Source of the DNA: Gudongella oleilytica
Lineage (GTDB): Bacteria > Bacillota > Clostridia > Tissierellales > Tissierellaceae
Assembly (NCBI RefSeq): GCF_004101785.1
Contig: NZ_CP035130.1
Span: 1,984,001-2,048,000, forward strand
Direction: 5' to 3'
DNA length: 64,000 bases
Shown here: piece after piece, positions 16,785-24,420 of the stretch
Numbering within the stretch: position 1 is the first letter of the stretch
Layout: every line of letters begins with the position of its first letter
Translations under genes and position numbers: made by a program
The notes under the pieces: generated by a model
The model's input: the letters and a program-made list of their open reading frames with translations, nothing else
Databases searched by the model: none
Told to the model about the DNA's origin: nothing

Positions 16785-18490
16785 GCAATGCTAATGCCAA
16801 GCTGTTTTGCCAGCTCCTTTTTTGCTTCGACTGAATCGCCCGTCACCTGAAGTCTCGATTGTATCAGGTCTCTCTCATATGCCTTTGTAAGCTCCGAAAG
16901 CATCCTGGTATCAACATTTTGTGATGCTGTCATCTTTCTTGAAAGGTATTCCTCATTGACTCTGGACTCATTTGAGAATATTACACAATATTCTATTAGA
17001 TTCTTAAGCTCTCTTATATTTCCGGGAAAACTGTATTTCAGGAGTAAACGCTCAGCACCGGGAGTAAAGCCGTAAATCGGCTTCTGGTAAAGTCTGCTGA
17101 AATGCTCCAAAAAATCCCTGGCCAGTATTAGAACATCGTAGCCTCTATCCCGCAGCGGTGGAATGAACAGAGGTACAATATTAAGCCTGTAGAACAGGTC
17201 CTCTCTGAAATAACCATCTCTTGTCATTTTGGCAAGATCCTTGTGTGTTGCCGATATTATCCTCGGATTTACCTTTATGCCCATGTGGCCCCCTACCCGT
17301 ATTATCTCCTTTTGTTCGAGAGCTCTTAGAAGCTTCACCTGCATCCCAAGTGGAAGCTCACCTATTTCATCCAGAAACAGAGTACCATCTTTTGCAACCT
17401 CAAAAATGCCCAGTTTGCCCGATGAGCTGGCACCGGTGAATGAACCTTTTTCGTAGCCAAAGAACTCGCTTTCCATAAGGTTTTCCGGGATCGCACCGCA
17501 GTTTACAGGCTGGAAGGTCTGCTCGCTCCTGTTGCCTGCAAAATGTATTGCTCTTGCGAAGATCTCCTTCCCGGTTCCAGTTTCTCCAAAAATAAGCACT
17601 GACGCATCGCTTCCGGCAACCTGGATAGCTTGCCTCCTGGCGGTTTTTATTGCTTCACTCTCTCCAAGTATATCCTCGAATGTTACTATCTCGTTTCCCT
17701 TCCTGGACTTGAGAACAGACTGCTTCATTTTCCCAAAGTCGCTGAGTACCAATACATATCCACCCCTGCCTCCATCTGAGATTATCGGATTGCTCTGGAT
17801 TATGTACTCTTCACCACGTATATTTACAGGACCAAGCTCCCCGGAAAAACCCTTGGAGCTTAGCTTGTCCAGTACCGACTCGGGAAGGATCTCTCTTATA
17901 AGGTATTTTCTGCCCTGTTCCAGATCCATCCTTTCTGATAAATATGCATTGACTGATGCCACTCTCATTGCTTCATCTATGATCAATATGCCCTCTGTTA
18001 TGGAGTTTATAAGAGTCTCAAGCTCATTCGACCTGTATTCCAGCTGTTTGCCATAGTCCTTCTCCTTCAGCATTGTATTTATGATCCCTTTGAGCTGATC
18101 CTCAAGCCTCTCATAGCCATCTCTGTTGTTTAGAAGGTTATCCCGCGATTTCTCGTCAAATGCACATAGCCCCAATACTCCGATGATATCGCCCTCGTAG
18201 CTTATGGGGAGACATATCTCGACGAGTTCGCTGCAATCATCCTTGCTCTCGCAATCGCCGCATATGCAGTGAAGCCTTGGATTCTCTATAAAGTACTGTT
18301 CGCCTGTATTAATACACTTATGAAAGGCAGAATTGCTGGGTGCTTGTCTTCCGATCGCCTCACTGTGCCTTCCTGTCCCAACCACTCTTTCAAGGCTTTC
18401 ATCTACGATGGTGATATCTACATTTGTCACTGCATGAAGTGCTTCAATTATGTGCTGCAGTTCGCCCTTTATATTATTGAGCATGCTCAT
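16757..18490 (-). CDS. Sigma-54-dependent activator with Cys-rich sensor and PAS domain, probable regulator of the cysteine desulfidase gene
   Basis: 577 residues. The N-terminal ~130 form a GAF-like sensor with six cysteines, at about 59, 75, 77, 80, 86 and 93 (HCICGDCESKDDC), which could hold an Fe-S cluster or sense a thiol. A PAS domain follows (about 155-245). The AAA+ domain (about 270-505) has Walker A GETGTGKE, the sigma-54 contact loop GSFTGA (usual form GAFTGA, here with Ser), and Walker B TLFLDEIGELP. A Fis-type helix-turn-helix closes the protein (LAKQLGISIATLYRKLEQ). It is divergent from a gene with a consensus -24/-12 promoter, so it almost certainly activates that gene. The signal, perhaps cysteine, is inferred. 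Confidence 0.9.
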   Translation of the reverse strand: MSMLNNIKGELQHIIEALHAVTNVDITIVDESLERVVGTGRHSEAIGRQAPSNSAFHKCINTGEQYFIENPRLHCICGDCESKDDCSELVEICLPISYEGDIIGVLGLCAFDEKSRDNLLNNRDGYERLEDQLKGIINTMLKEKDYGKQLEYRSNELETLINSITEGILIIDEAMRVASVNAYLSERMDLEQGRKYLIREILPESVLDKLSSKGFSGELGPVNIRGEEYIIQSNPIISDGGRGGYVLVLSDFGKMKQSVLKSRKGNEIVTFEDILGESEAIKTARRQAIQVAGSDASVLIFGETGTGKEIFARAIHFAGNRSEQTFQPVNCGAIPENLMESEFFGYEKGSFTGASSSGKLGIFEVAKDGTLFLDEIGELPLGMQVKLLRALEQKEIIRVGGHMGIKVNPRIISATHKDLAKMTRDGYFREDLFYRLNIVPLFIPPLRDRGYDVLILARDFLEHFSRLYQKPIYGFTPGAERLLLKYSFPGNIRELKNLIEYCVIFSNESRVNEEYLSRKMTASQNVDTRMLSELTKAYERDLIQSRLQVTGDSVEAKKELAKQLGISIATLYRKLEQ

Positions 18491-18532
18491 GGAGTTAACT
18501 CCTTTCTCAAATCAGATAATTGCTTCTCATAT

Positions 18533-18609
18533 TTGATAAGTCAATTTAACAGCTTTTTTAGGGTTATGCTTCGTTCTCTCAGCAATAGATTATCATTATT
18601 GATAAATCA
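18533..18609 (+). promoter_or_regulatory. Candidate enhancer sites for the sigma-54 activator
   Basis: Two direct copies of TTGATAARTCA lie at 18533-18543 and 18599-18609, 66 nt apart (about six helical turns), upstream of the -24/-12 promoter in the divergent intergenic region. The second is part of an imperfect palindrome, GATTATCA and TGATAAATC (18587-18608). Their position, about 95-165 nt before the expected start site, suits upstream activator sites. Confidence 0.5.
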
Positions 18610-18675
18610 GTGCAATTATTTTTCAGACATAAGTCGGAAATTGAGTAAAATAAGCCATTATCAGTAAAAGATATC

Positions 18676-18691
18676 CTGGCACGGGAATTGC
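18676..18691 (+). promoter_or_regulatory. Sigma-54 (-24/-12) promoter of the cysteine desulfidase gene
   Basis: CTGGCACGGGAATTGC fits the consensus TGGCAC-N5-TTGC exactly, with GG and GC at the required spacing. Transcription would start near 18703, giving a very short leader before the ribosome site and the ATG at 18717. Confidence 0.9.
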
Positions 18692-18716
18692 ATTACTATT
18701 TGATGGAGGTGGAGAT

Positions 18717-20006
18717 ATGACAAATTCTAACGTATTGATCGATATATTAAAGGACCAGGTCAAGCCTGCACTTGGCTGTACGGAGCCTGGAGCTGTTGCT
18801 TTTTGCGCAGCAAGAGCAGCCGAACTGCTGGCATGCCCGGTTGAAAAAATGGAACTGGTGGTAAACAATAATATTTTGAAAAATGGAATGAGTGTGGGAA
18901 TACCGGGCACTATCGAGAGAGGTCTTGACTTCGCAGCCGCTCTTGGCATCTTCTGCGGCAACCCCGATTACGGGCTTGAGGTCCTAAAGACTATTGATGG
19001 ACCCTGCATATCAAAATCCCGGGAAATGGTCGATGCCGGAAGAATAAAGGTGATCCTTGACAAGGAACTTACCAGTCTTTACATAAAGGCCACAGCATGG
19101 GGTGAAGGAAACATATCTGAAGTTGAAATCAAGGATACCCATACAAATATAGTTCTTGAGAGACTGAATGGTCATATCACATATCAGAAGGATCAATCAT
19201 TTGCTGAGGATCAGCGGCCAAATCCTAAAACAGAGGACATTAGATTCAGGATAAAGGAATTTACTATCGGGCAGCTTATTGACTTTGCCAATGAATGCCC
19301 TATAGAGGACCTGTCCTTTATCAACGATGGGATCGAGATGAATCTTTCACTGGCAAAAGTGGGAATCAATGAGGATATCGGGCTCGGAATGGGCAAGCAC
19401 TTCAAGGCTCAGATAACCGACGCCTTTTCCAAGGCAAAGGCATATACGGTATCGGCATCAGAGGCAAGAATGACTGGATATCCACTGCCTGTAATGAGCA
19501 GCGCCGGATCAGGAAACCATGGCCTGGTTGCAATAATACCCATCTCTGTACTTGGGCTGGAATCAGGCGTTGAAAAAGACCTGATAATTCGATCAGTAGC
19601 ACTTAGTCACCTTGTAACAATCTATGTAAAGGTACACCTTGGAGTGCTTACTCCAGTGTGTGGATGCGGCGTAGCTGCAGGGGTAGGCTGTGCATCCGGT
19701 ATTGCAAATTTAAAATCCGGGACAGTTGAACAAATTGAGGCTTCAATAAATAATATGATTGCGGGAGTTTCTGGAATGTTTTGCGACGGTGCAAAGATAG
19801 GCTGTGCTTATAAGCTTGCCATATCTGTCGATGCTGCAAAAGATGCATCCTTAATGGCTCTGTCAGGCATCCGGATACCCTCCGACAATGGGATCCTGGG
19901 AAATACTCCCGAAGAATCCATAAGAAATCTTGCGCATGTTTCAACCAAGGGCATGAGCAACACCGACGAAGCTATATTGGATGTAATGATCGAGAAATGC
20001 GTATAA
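18717..20006 (+). CDS. cyuA: L-cysteine desulfidase (CyuA/UPF0597 family, 4Fe-4S)
   Basis: 429 residues of the UPF0597/serine-dehydratase-alpha-like family, which degrades L-cysteine to pyruvate, ammonia and sulfide using an oxygen-sensitive Fe-S cluster. Conserved cysteine motifs are visible: LGCTEPGAVAFC near residue 20, and CGCGVAAGVGCASG and MFCDGAKIGCAYK in the C-terminal half. The central SSAGSGNHGLVAIIPI is also family-typical. The ATG at 18717 follows GGAGGTGGAGAT. It is transcribed alone from a sigma-54 promoter and ends at a hairpin terminator at 20013. The divergent activator suggests induction by cysteine or a related signal. Serine deaminase activity cannot be excluded from sequence alone. 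Confidence 0.88.
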   Translation: MTNSNVLIDILKDQVKPALGCTEPGAVAFCAARAAELLACPVEKMELVVNNNILKNGMSVGIPGTIERGLDFAAALGIFCGNPDYGLEVLKTIDGPCISKSREMVDAGRIKVILDKELTSLYIKATAWGEGNISEVEIKDTHTNIVLERLNGHITYQKDQSFAEDQRPNPKTEDIRFRIKEFTIGQLIDFANECPIEDLSFINDGIEMNLSLAKVGINEDIGLGMGKHFKAQITDAFSKAKAYTVSASEARMTGYPLPVMSSAGSGNHGLVAIIPISVLGLESGVEKDLIIRSVALSHLVTIYVKVHLGVLTPVCGCGVAAGVGCASGIANLKSGTVEQIEASINNMIAGVSGMFCDGAKIGCAYKLAISVDAAKDASLMALSGIRIPSDNGILGNTPEESIRNLAHVSTKGMSNTDEAILDVMIEKCV

Positions 20007-20012
20007 AAATCG

Positions 20013-20034
20013 ATGGGAGCCAAATGGCTCCCAT
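20013..20034 (+). terminator. Terminator between convergent cyuA and the alkyltransferase gene
   Basis: A 9-bp stem ATGGGAGCC / GGCTCCCAT with loop AAAT follows the cyuA stop by 6 nt and is followed by the T-rich TATTAGTTTTG. Confidence 0.75.
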
Positions 20035-20051
20035 TATTAGTTTTGTATGCG

Positions 20052-20525
20052 TTATTCGATATTGCCTGCCTGCTCAAGCTTCAACAATTTTCCCTTGATA
20101 TCAAGACCGCCGCCGAATCCTACCAACCCACCGTTGGTTCCTATGACTCTATGTCAAGGAACGATAATAGATATCGGATTATGATGGTTTGCGCCACCTA
20201 CTGCCCTCATTGCCTTTGGCTTGCCTATTTGGATCGCAATGTCCTTGTAGCTTCTGGTCTCGCCGTAGGGTATTGTCTTAAGTGCTTCCCATACGATTTT
20301 TCTAAAATCTGTTCCCTCCATAAGTAAAGGAAGCTGAAACTCCCTCCTGTCTCCATTAAGGTACTCCTCAATTTGTGCAATGCAGGTTTCAATAAGTTCA
20401 GTTTTCTTATTCTCATAGCCCTTCGGATTTAATCTTCCAAAATAAAGTCCATTAATAAAGCCTGATTTTTCAGTTACAGTCAATGCTCCTATCAGTGTGT
20501 CAAAGCTATAAAAACTATCCTTCAC
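20052..20525 (-). CDS. O6-alkylguanine-DNA alkyltransferase (Ogt/MGMT type) with selenocysteine at the catalytic position (UGA at 20154-20156)
   Basis: With UGA read as selenocysteine the frame gives 157 residues. Residue 124 (TGA) falls exactly on the alkyl-accepting cysteine of the PCHRV motif: the sequence reads NPISIIVP-U-HRVIGTNGG. Downstream, GGLVGFGGGLDIKGKLLKLEQ is the conserved C-terminus with the active-site Glu. Upstream are the arginine-finger helix (MRAVGGANHHNP) and PYGETRSYKDIA. The GTG at 20525 follows AGGAGG by 7 nt. A hairpin whose 5-nt loop GGUGG begins 22 nt after the UGA is a credible SECIS. The enzyme repairs O6-alkylguanine by irreversible transfer of the alkyl group to its active residue. 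A recent nonsense mutation is the alternative, but 33 intact conserved residues after the UGA argue against it. Confidence 0.85.
20122..20138 (-). promoter_or_regulatory. SECIS-like hairpin of the alkyltransferase gene
   Basis: On the mRNA ACCAAC (20138-20133) pairs with GUUGGU (20127-20122) around a 5-nt loop GGUGG. The loop starts 22 nt after the UGA and has the G/U at its 5' side expected for bacterial SelB binding. The hairpin lies inside the coding region, as usual in bacteria. Confidence 0.75.
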
Positions 20526-20536
20526 TATAAAACCTC

Positions 20537-21304
20537 CTAATTCCTCATTTGCTTATACCTTTCAATGTTCTCATCACTTAAAAACTCATATGCCTCGTTT
20601 ATCTCCTGGAACCTTCTTGTTGCGTCAGGAGAATGATTTATATCAGGATGGTATTCCTTCGCCTTCTTTCTATAGGCTAGCTTTACCTGGTATTTGTCTG
20701 TGTCCGTCCCGACTCCAAGGGTAGAGCATGCTTTTTCATATCTTGATCTGAACTCTGTCATCGGGTTGGAATAGGGCTGCTGCCTGTAGTACCCACCCTG
20801 TTGCTGGCTCTGCTGCTGATAGCTTTGCCATTGTCTGAACCTTTCTTCCCATTCCCTTTGCTGCTGCTGTTGCCTTTCTGCTCTCTCCCTGCTTATCCTC
20901 TCCTCCTCCATTCGCTGATACTTATGTCCGTATTCGGAGAAACTCTTGTATTGACCCTTGCCATCCATCAGGTAGCTGCCAAGGTCGAACAGATATTCCG
21001 TGACTATGTATTTCAGATATTTCAAAAAGGATATGAATTTATAACCCAGAATTGGGAATACAACAAAAAAAACTATCGCCATCAGGGTTACAGGATTTAA
21101 AAGCAATAAAAGACCGGCGGGAGTCGACAAAAGGAGTATCAACAGACATCCACCCATCCCGATAAGTGCGGCAACTGCACTTGCTATTCCAGCAACAAGG
21201 CTTACTGCCGCTCCTGCTATCCAGATGAACAAGTCGAAGATCGCTGACAAAAATTGACCGAAGGCATATATTACCTTCCCTGTTATTTTCTTGATTATTC
21301 TCAT
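20537..21304 (-). CDS. Membrane-associated J-domain protein
   Basis: 255 residues. The N-terminal ~110 hold two or three hydrophobic segments (VIYAFGQFLSAIFDLFIWIA; LLLLLNPVTLMAIVFFVV). A Gln/Arg-rich charged segment follows (ERAERQQQQQREWEERF) and then a C-terminal J domain (about residues 190-255) with the HPD motif in KEYHPDINHSPDATRRFQEIN. The J domain would stimulate an Hsp70 (DnaK) at the membrane. It lacks the Gly/Phe and zinc-finger parts of DnaJ, so it is a specialised co-chaperone. The ATG at 21304 follows GGAGAAATTAA. It ends 12 nt before the alkyltransferase gene, so the two may be cotranscribed. Confidence 0.85.
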   Translation of the reverse strand: MRIIKKITGKVIYAFGQFLSAIFDLFIWIAGAAVSLVAGIASAVAALIGMGGCLLILLLSTPAGLLLLLNPVTLMAIVFFVVFPILGYKFISFLKYLKYIVTEYLFDLGSYLMDGKGQYKSFSEYGHKYQRMEEERISRERAERQQQQQREWEERFRQWQSYQQQSQQQGGYYRQQPYSNPMTEFRSRYEKACSTLGVGTDTDKYQVKLAYRKKAKEYHPDINHSPDATRRFQEINEAYEFLSDENIERYKQMRN

Positions 21305-21439
21305 TTAATTTCTCCATTCATAAAAATAAGCCGAAGCCTGATTCCATTGTATTTTGTTTTATAGAGTGTGTCAATGAATGGCTTGTTTATGGATGCTCCC
21401 TGTGGTTTATTTTTTACTCTTTGGTCCATGATGATTAAT

Positions 21440-21465
21440 AAAAAAGATTGCTGGTCAGGCAATCT
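21440..21465 (-). terminator. Terminator after the 97-residue protein gene
   Basis: A 7-bp stem AGATTGC / GCAATCT with a 7-nt loop is followed on the minus strand by TTTTTT. It lies about 20 nt after the stop at 21486. Confidence 0.8.
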
Positions 21466-21485
21466 AATGATTTTAATTTAATATG

Positions 21486-21779
21486 CTATTGATATCTGAT
21501 CCTTATTTTATGGTCCTCCTTAAGCTCATGTGCAAGCATTCTGGCCTGCTCCTTATCGTCAACAGTGCCCAGGTATGTACCAATGGAGGTTAGAATATCG
21601 ATTTCAATCGAATTCTCCCATTCCAAAAAGGATACCTCGAAAATTGAATCCCATGGCAGATACACAGAACCCTCCTTTAGAGGATCAATAGGAATGATGT
21701 TTATCCCTGGCTCGTCAAGGCTCAGGCGACAGCTTATTGTTTTAAAAAATCCTGTTTTTAAGTGGACCGGGTAATCCAT
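21486..21779 (-). CDS. Conserved hypothetical protein, 97 residues
   Basis: A small soluble protein beginning MDYPVHLKTGFFKTISC and containing VYLPWDSIFEVSFLEWENSIEI, which suggests a mostly beta fold. I do not recognise the family. It has no signal peptide or membrane segment. The ATG at 21779 is well supported by GGAGGTGTAACAC, and a good intrinsic terminator follows, so it is a genuine single-gene transcription unit. The opposite-strand gene at 21930 is divergent; both could share the intergenic region for control. Confidence 0.65.
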   Translation of the reverse strand: MDYPVHLKTGFFKTISCRLSLDEPGINIIPIDPLKEGSVYLPWDSIFEVSFLEWENSIEIDILTSIGTYLGTVDDKEQARMLAHELKEDHKIRIRYQ

Positions 21780-21929
21780 GTGTTACACCTCCAACTCAAT
21801 ATTACCCCATTAATACTTACTTCCCCGCAGTGCCTCCATTAGTCAGTGACAAAATGTGGCAACTTTTATGACAAATTTTATAGAAATGATTAAATCTCTT
21901 TGGTATACTATGTATAGGAGGTGTAGGCT

Positions 21930-23459
21930 ATGGATTTTAACGAAAAGCTTGATTTTCTTATGAAGCTAACCAATACAAGCAATAGTATGCTGGCAAGACA
22001 CATAGCCATGGACCCTTCTTTCGTCAGCAGGCTTAGATCAGGTACAAGGAAGCCCTCAAAAAATGAAGATTATATAGAGCCAATATCAAGGTTTCTTTCA
22101 AAGAGGTGTACAGAGGATTACCAGAGAGACGGCTTGTTTGATGCATTAGGCGTCAACCAAAGGCAGGTATCAACTGACTCCGCAAGCATATCAGGATTGA
22201 TGATATCATGGCTCCAAAACAGGGAATCTGCAGCAGATGATCATATAGTATCTCTTATTAAGAACATAGATGAATTCAGCTTCAAGAAGCCGCAGACCCA
22301 GAATACAGAGACTGCGGGACTTCCACTTGAGAGGATAGATTCGGGGACCTATGTGGGCATAGAAGGAAAAAGGCAATGTGTGCTGGCATTCCTTTCAGCA
22401 GTAATACAATCACCATCACCCCAGACGCTTCTTCTTTACAGCAACGAGGATCTGGAATGGTTAGCGGGAGATCCTGCCTTTACTGCTAAATGGGCAGCCT
22501 TGTTCTTTGAGGTATTGAAGAGGGAAAATAACGTAAAGATCGTGCACACAGTAAGCAGATCTCTTGACGAGATGCTCGCCGCCATAAAGGAGTGGCTGCC
22601 GTTCTACATGACTGGCCGGATAGAGCCTATGTACTATCCAAAGACAATGGATGGGGTCTTCAGGAGAACTATGTTCATCGCTCCGGAAACCTGTGCCTTG
22701 ATATCCAACTCGGTGGGCAGTACTTCAAGCAGCTCAGTCAACAATTACTTCACTGATCAGACTGCAATTAAAGCGTACGAGGTTGAATTCGCTGATTTTT
22801 TAAGGCAGTGCAGGCCTTTAATGAAGATATTCAATCCAATATCTTCAGCTGAGCACCTGGAGTCAATGGTAGAGTTCGAAAACGAAGACGGCGACATAAT
22901 GATAAGGTCCAGGATCCTGTCATCATTCACCTTTCCGCAATTCCTGCTTGAGAGGATCCTGAAGGAACCGAACCATCCTGACAAGGCATCAATGATCACT
23001 TTCCACAGGATAAGACTGAATAGGCTGATCCAAAGCCTTGCAACCAGCAGGATAACAGAAATAGTTGCACTTCCGGCTATTGAGGATATAAAGGAAAAAA
23101 GAATCCCCATAGGATTCTCGACAATGTTTTCCGAGAGGGAGATACCTTATGACCAGTACACAATGAAGGCACATCTTGAAAATATCGTATCTCTATTAAA
23201 GCATCACGAGAATTACAATGTAGCGCTGCTTGACAGTTCAGATGATGACCTATCTATATATATCAAGGAGAATGTTGGACTCTTCGTTCTAAAATACAGC
23301 ATCCCATCCATAGCCTTTGCAATCAATGAGCAGGGAATGACTTCAGCCTTCTGGAACTACCTGAAACTCAAGATGAAGCAGGTGACCCCCGATAAATCAG
23401 GCAAGGAAAATACTATAAAAGCAATCAACGACTACATCAAAAGAATGGGCATCCAATAG
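21930..23459 (+). CDS. HTH regulator-like protein with large uncharacterised C-terminal domain
   Basis: 509 residues. Residues about 1-60 look like an XRE-type helix-turn-helix (LARHIAMDPSFVSRLRSGTRKPSKN). The remaining ~440 residues match no family I can name. They contain a segment LFDALGVNQRQVSTDSASI, a putative ligand or protein-interaction region (TLLLYSNEDLEWLAGDP) and no obvious transmembrane helices. AGGAGGTGTAGGCT precedes the ATG, and a TATACT-like -10 lies just upstream. Large XRE proteins of this kind are recurrent in Clostridia. The gene stands alone between a divergent small protein and a convergent CBS gene, so the target is unknown. Confidence 0.7.
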   Translation: MDFNEKLDFLMKLTNTSNSMLARHIAMDPSFVSRLRSGTRKPSKNEDYIEPISRFLSKRCTEDYQRDGLFDALGVNQRQVSTDSASISGLMISWLQNRESAADDHIVSLIKNIDEFSFKKPQTQNTETAGLPLERIDSGTYVGIEGKRQCVLAFLSAVIQSPSPQTLLLYSNEDLEWLAGDPAFTAKWAALFFEVLKRENNVKIVHTVSRSLDEMLAAIKEWLPFYMTGRIEPMYYPKTMDGVFRRTMFIAPETCALISNSVGSTSSSSVNNYFTDQTAIKAYEVEFADFLRQCRPLMKIFNPISSAEHLESMVEFENEDGDIMIRSRILSSFTFPQFLLERILKEPNHPDKASMITFHRIRLNRLIQSLATSRITEIVALPAIEDIKEKRIPIGFSTMFSEREIPYDQYTMKAHLENIVSLLKHHENYNVALLDSSDDDLSIYIKENVGLFVLKYSIPSIAFAINEQGMTSAFWNYLKLKMKQVTPDKSGKENTIKAINDYIKRMGIQ

Positions 23460-23479
23460 GATGCCCATCACAGACCAAG

Positions 23480-23965
23480 TTATAACTCTTTTTTCAAATT
23501 GTCATCAACATTTCCAGGAGGGAAAAGATAGTTTAGAATATCCCTTCTGGAAACGATACCTACCAACTGGCCGGTTTTATCGATTACCGGAAGCCGCTTG
23601 ATCTTGTTTTGAACAAGCAATGTAGCCGCCTCCTCTGCAGAAGCCTCAGGGGAAATCGTGACGAGCTTCTTGCTCATTACATCCTGAACCAACTGCCCCA
23701 TGGACCTTTTTAGCTCCTCCATGAATTTCTTTGGTGTATCGAGATAAATTAATCCTCCCAATATCTCCAATACTGCGGGACCCTGGATCCTTGACTCCCT
23801 TCTGATCAAATCACCCTCGGTTACTATACCAACAAGCTTGCCCTCATCATCCATTACAGGCAATCCGCTGATATTATGGTTGAATAAGAGGCTTGCACAG
23901 GTATCCACTGTATCAGTTGATTTAACCGTTATCACATCTTTTGCCATTATATCCTTAACCAGCAT
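23480..23965 (-). CDS. CBS-domain pair protein
   Basis: 161 residues made of two CBS motifs (VKDIMAKDVITVKSTDTVDTC near the start and VQDVMSKKLVTISPEASAEE near residue 95), each ending in the usual GIVT/GIVSRRDIL strand. Such stand-alone CBS pairs bind adenine nucleotides or other nucleosides as energy sensors. A short insertion between the two repeats (LEILGGLIYLDTPKKFMEELK) is typical of this subgroup. No partner enzyme is fused. It is convergent with the XRE-like gene and separated from the thioredoxin-like gene by a terminator. Confidence 0.88.
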   Translation of the reverse strand: MLVKDIMAKDVITVKSTDTVDTCASLLFNHNISGLPVMDDEGKLVGIVTEGDLIRRESRIQGPAVLEILGGLIYLDTPKKFMEELKRSMGQLVQDVMSKKLVTISPEASAEEAATLLVQNKIKRLPVIDKTGQLVGIVSRRDILNYLFPPGNVDDNLKKEL

Positions 23966-24030
23966 ATCCAGTCCCCCTTCTTGAGATGTTTGTTTTGGTC
24001 ACAGTATAGATACCCAACAGTACTTCCTCA

Positions 24031-24060
24031 AAAACAAATAGACTCCAAATGGAGCCTATT
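24031..24060 (-). terminator. Terminator overlapping the end of the thioredoxin-like gene
   Basis: Arms AATAG-N-CTCCA and TGGAG-N-CTATT (24037-24060) form an 11-position stem with one mismatch, followed on the minus strand by TGTTTTTG. One arm covers the stop codon region of the gene ending at 24056. Confidence 0.7.
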
Positions 24061-24379
24061 GGAACATGATGCTGAAAAGTCTTTCCAAGCCTAAAAAATC
24101 AATAAATCTGCTTTCCCTGTGTATCTCTCTTCCCTCATCGAAAATTATGATAGTAGGTATACTGAATATAAGGCTTTGACCTGCCAGCTTCTTACTATCA
24201 TCAACATCTATCCTGCCAATATCTATCGGGTGATCCTTTAGCAGCTGGATCAGCTTTGGAAATACTGAATGGCAAACATTGCAGCCCTTAGAGCTGAAGT
24301 ATAATATGAATCTCCCCCTGGCTGAAAACTCATCCAGCTCGATTTGATCCTTTATCCAAAATATCCTGTTATCTTCCAT
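24056..24379 (-). CDS. Thioredoxin-like protein
   Basis: 107 residues with a thioredoxin fold and active site GCNVCHSVFPKL (Cys-Asn-Val-Cys instead of Cys-Gly-Pro-Cys) near residues 33-37. The conserved cis-Pro is in SIPTIIIFDEG. The unusual active-site dipeptide suggests a thiol-disulfide activity different from canonical thioredoxin. The ATG at 24379 is preceded by AGGAG within the second unit of a perfect 20-bp tandem duplication. It follows the nicotinamidase-like gene closely and is probably cotranscribed with it. Confidence 0.87.
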   Translation of the reverse strand: MEDNRIFWIKDQIELDEFSARGRFILYFSSKGCNVCHSVFPKLIQLLKDHPIDIGRIDVDDSKKLAGQSLIFSIPTIIIFDEGREIHRESRFIDFLGLERLFSIMFQ

Positions 24380-24380
24380 A

Positions 24381-24420
24381 TATATATCTCCTATCCGTCA
24401 TATATATCTCCTATCCGTCA
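24381..24420. repeat. Perfect 20-bp tandem duplication carrying a ribosome binding site
   Basis: TATATATCTCCTATCCGTCA occurs at 24381-24400 and again at 24401-24420. On the minus strand each copy supplies GGATAGGAG, so the thioredoxin-like gene has a duplicated ribosome site and the upstream gene a duplicated stop (TGA). It looks like a recent replication-slippage event. Confidence 0.9.

Noticed and set aside
17532-18056. A 174-codon open frame on the plus strand
   Set aside because: It is antisense to the sigma-54 activator gene and has low-complexity Ser/Pro composition typical of shadow frames.
18587-18608. TTATCA-TTAT-TGATAA as a Fur box
   Set aside because: The spacing (6-4-6) does not fit the 7-1-7 Fur consensus, and the position suits an activator site for the sigma-54 promoter.
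24381-24420. Start of a CRISPR array
   Set aside because: There are only two adjoining identical units without spacers.
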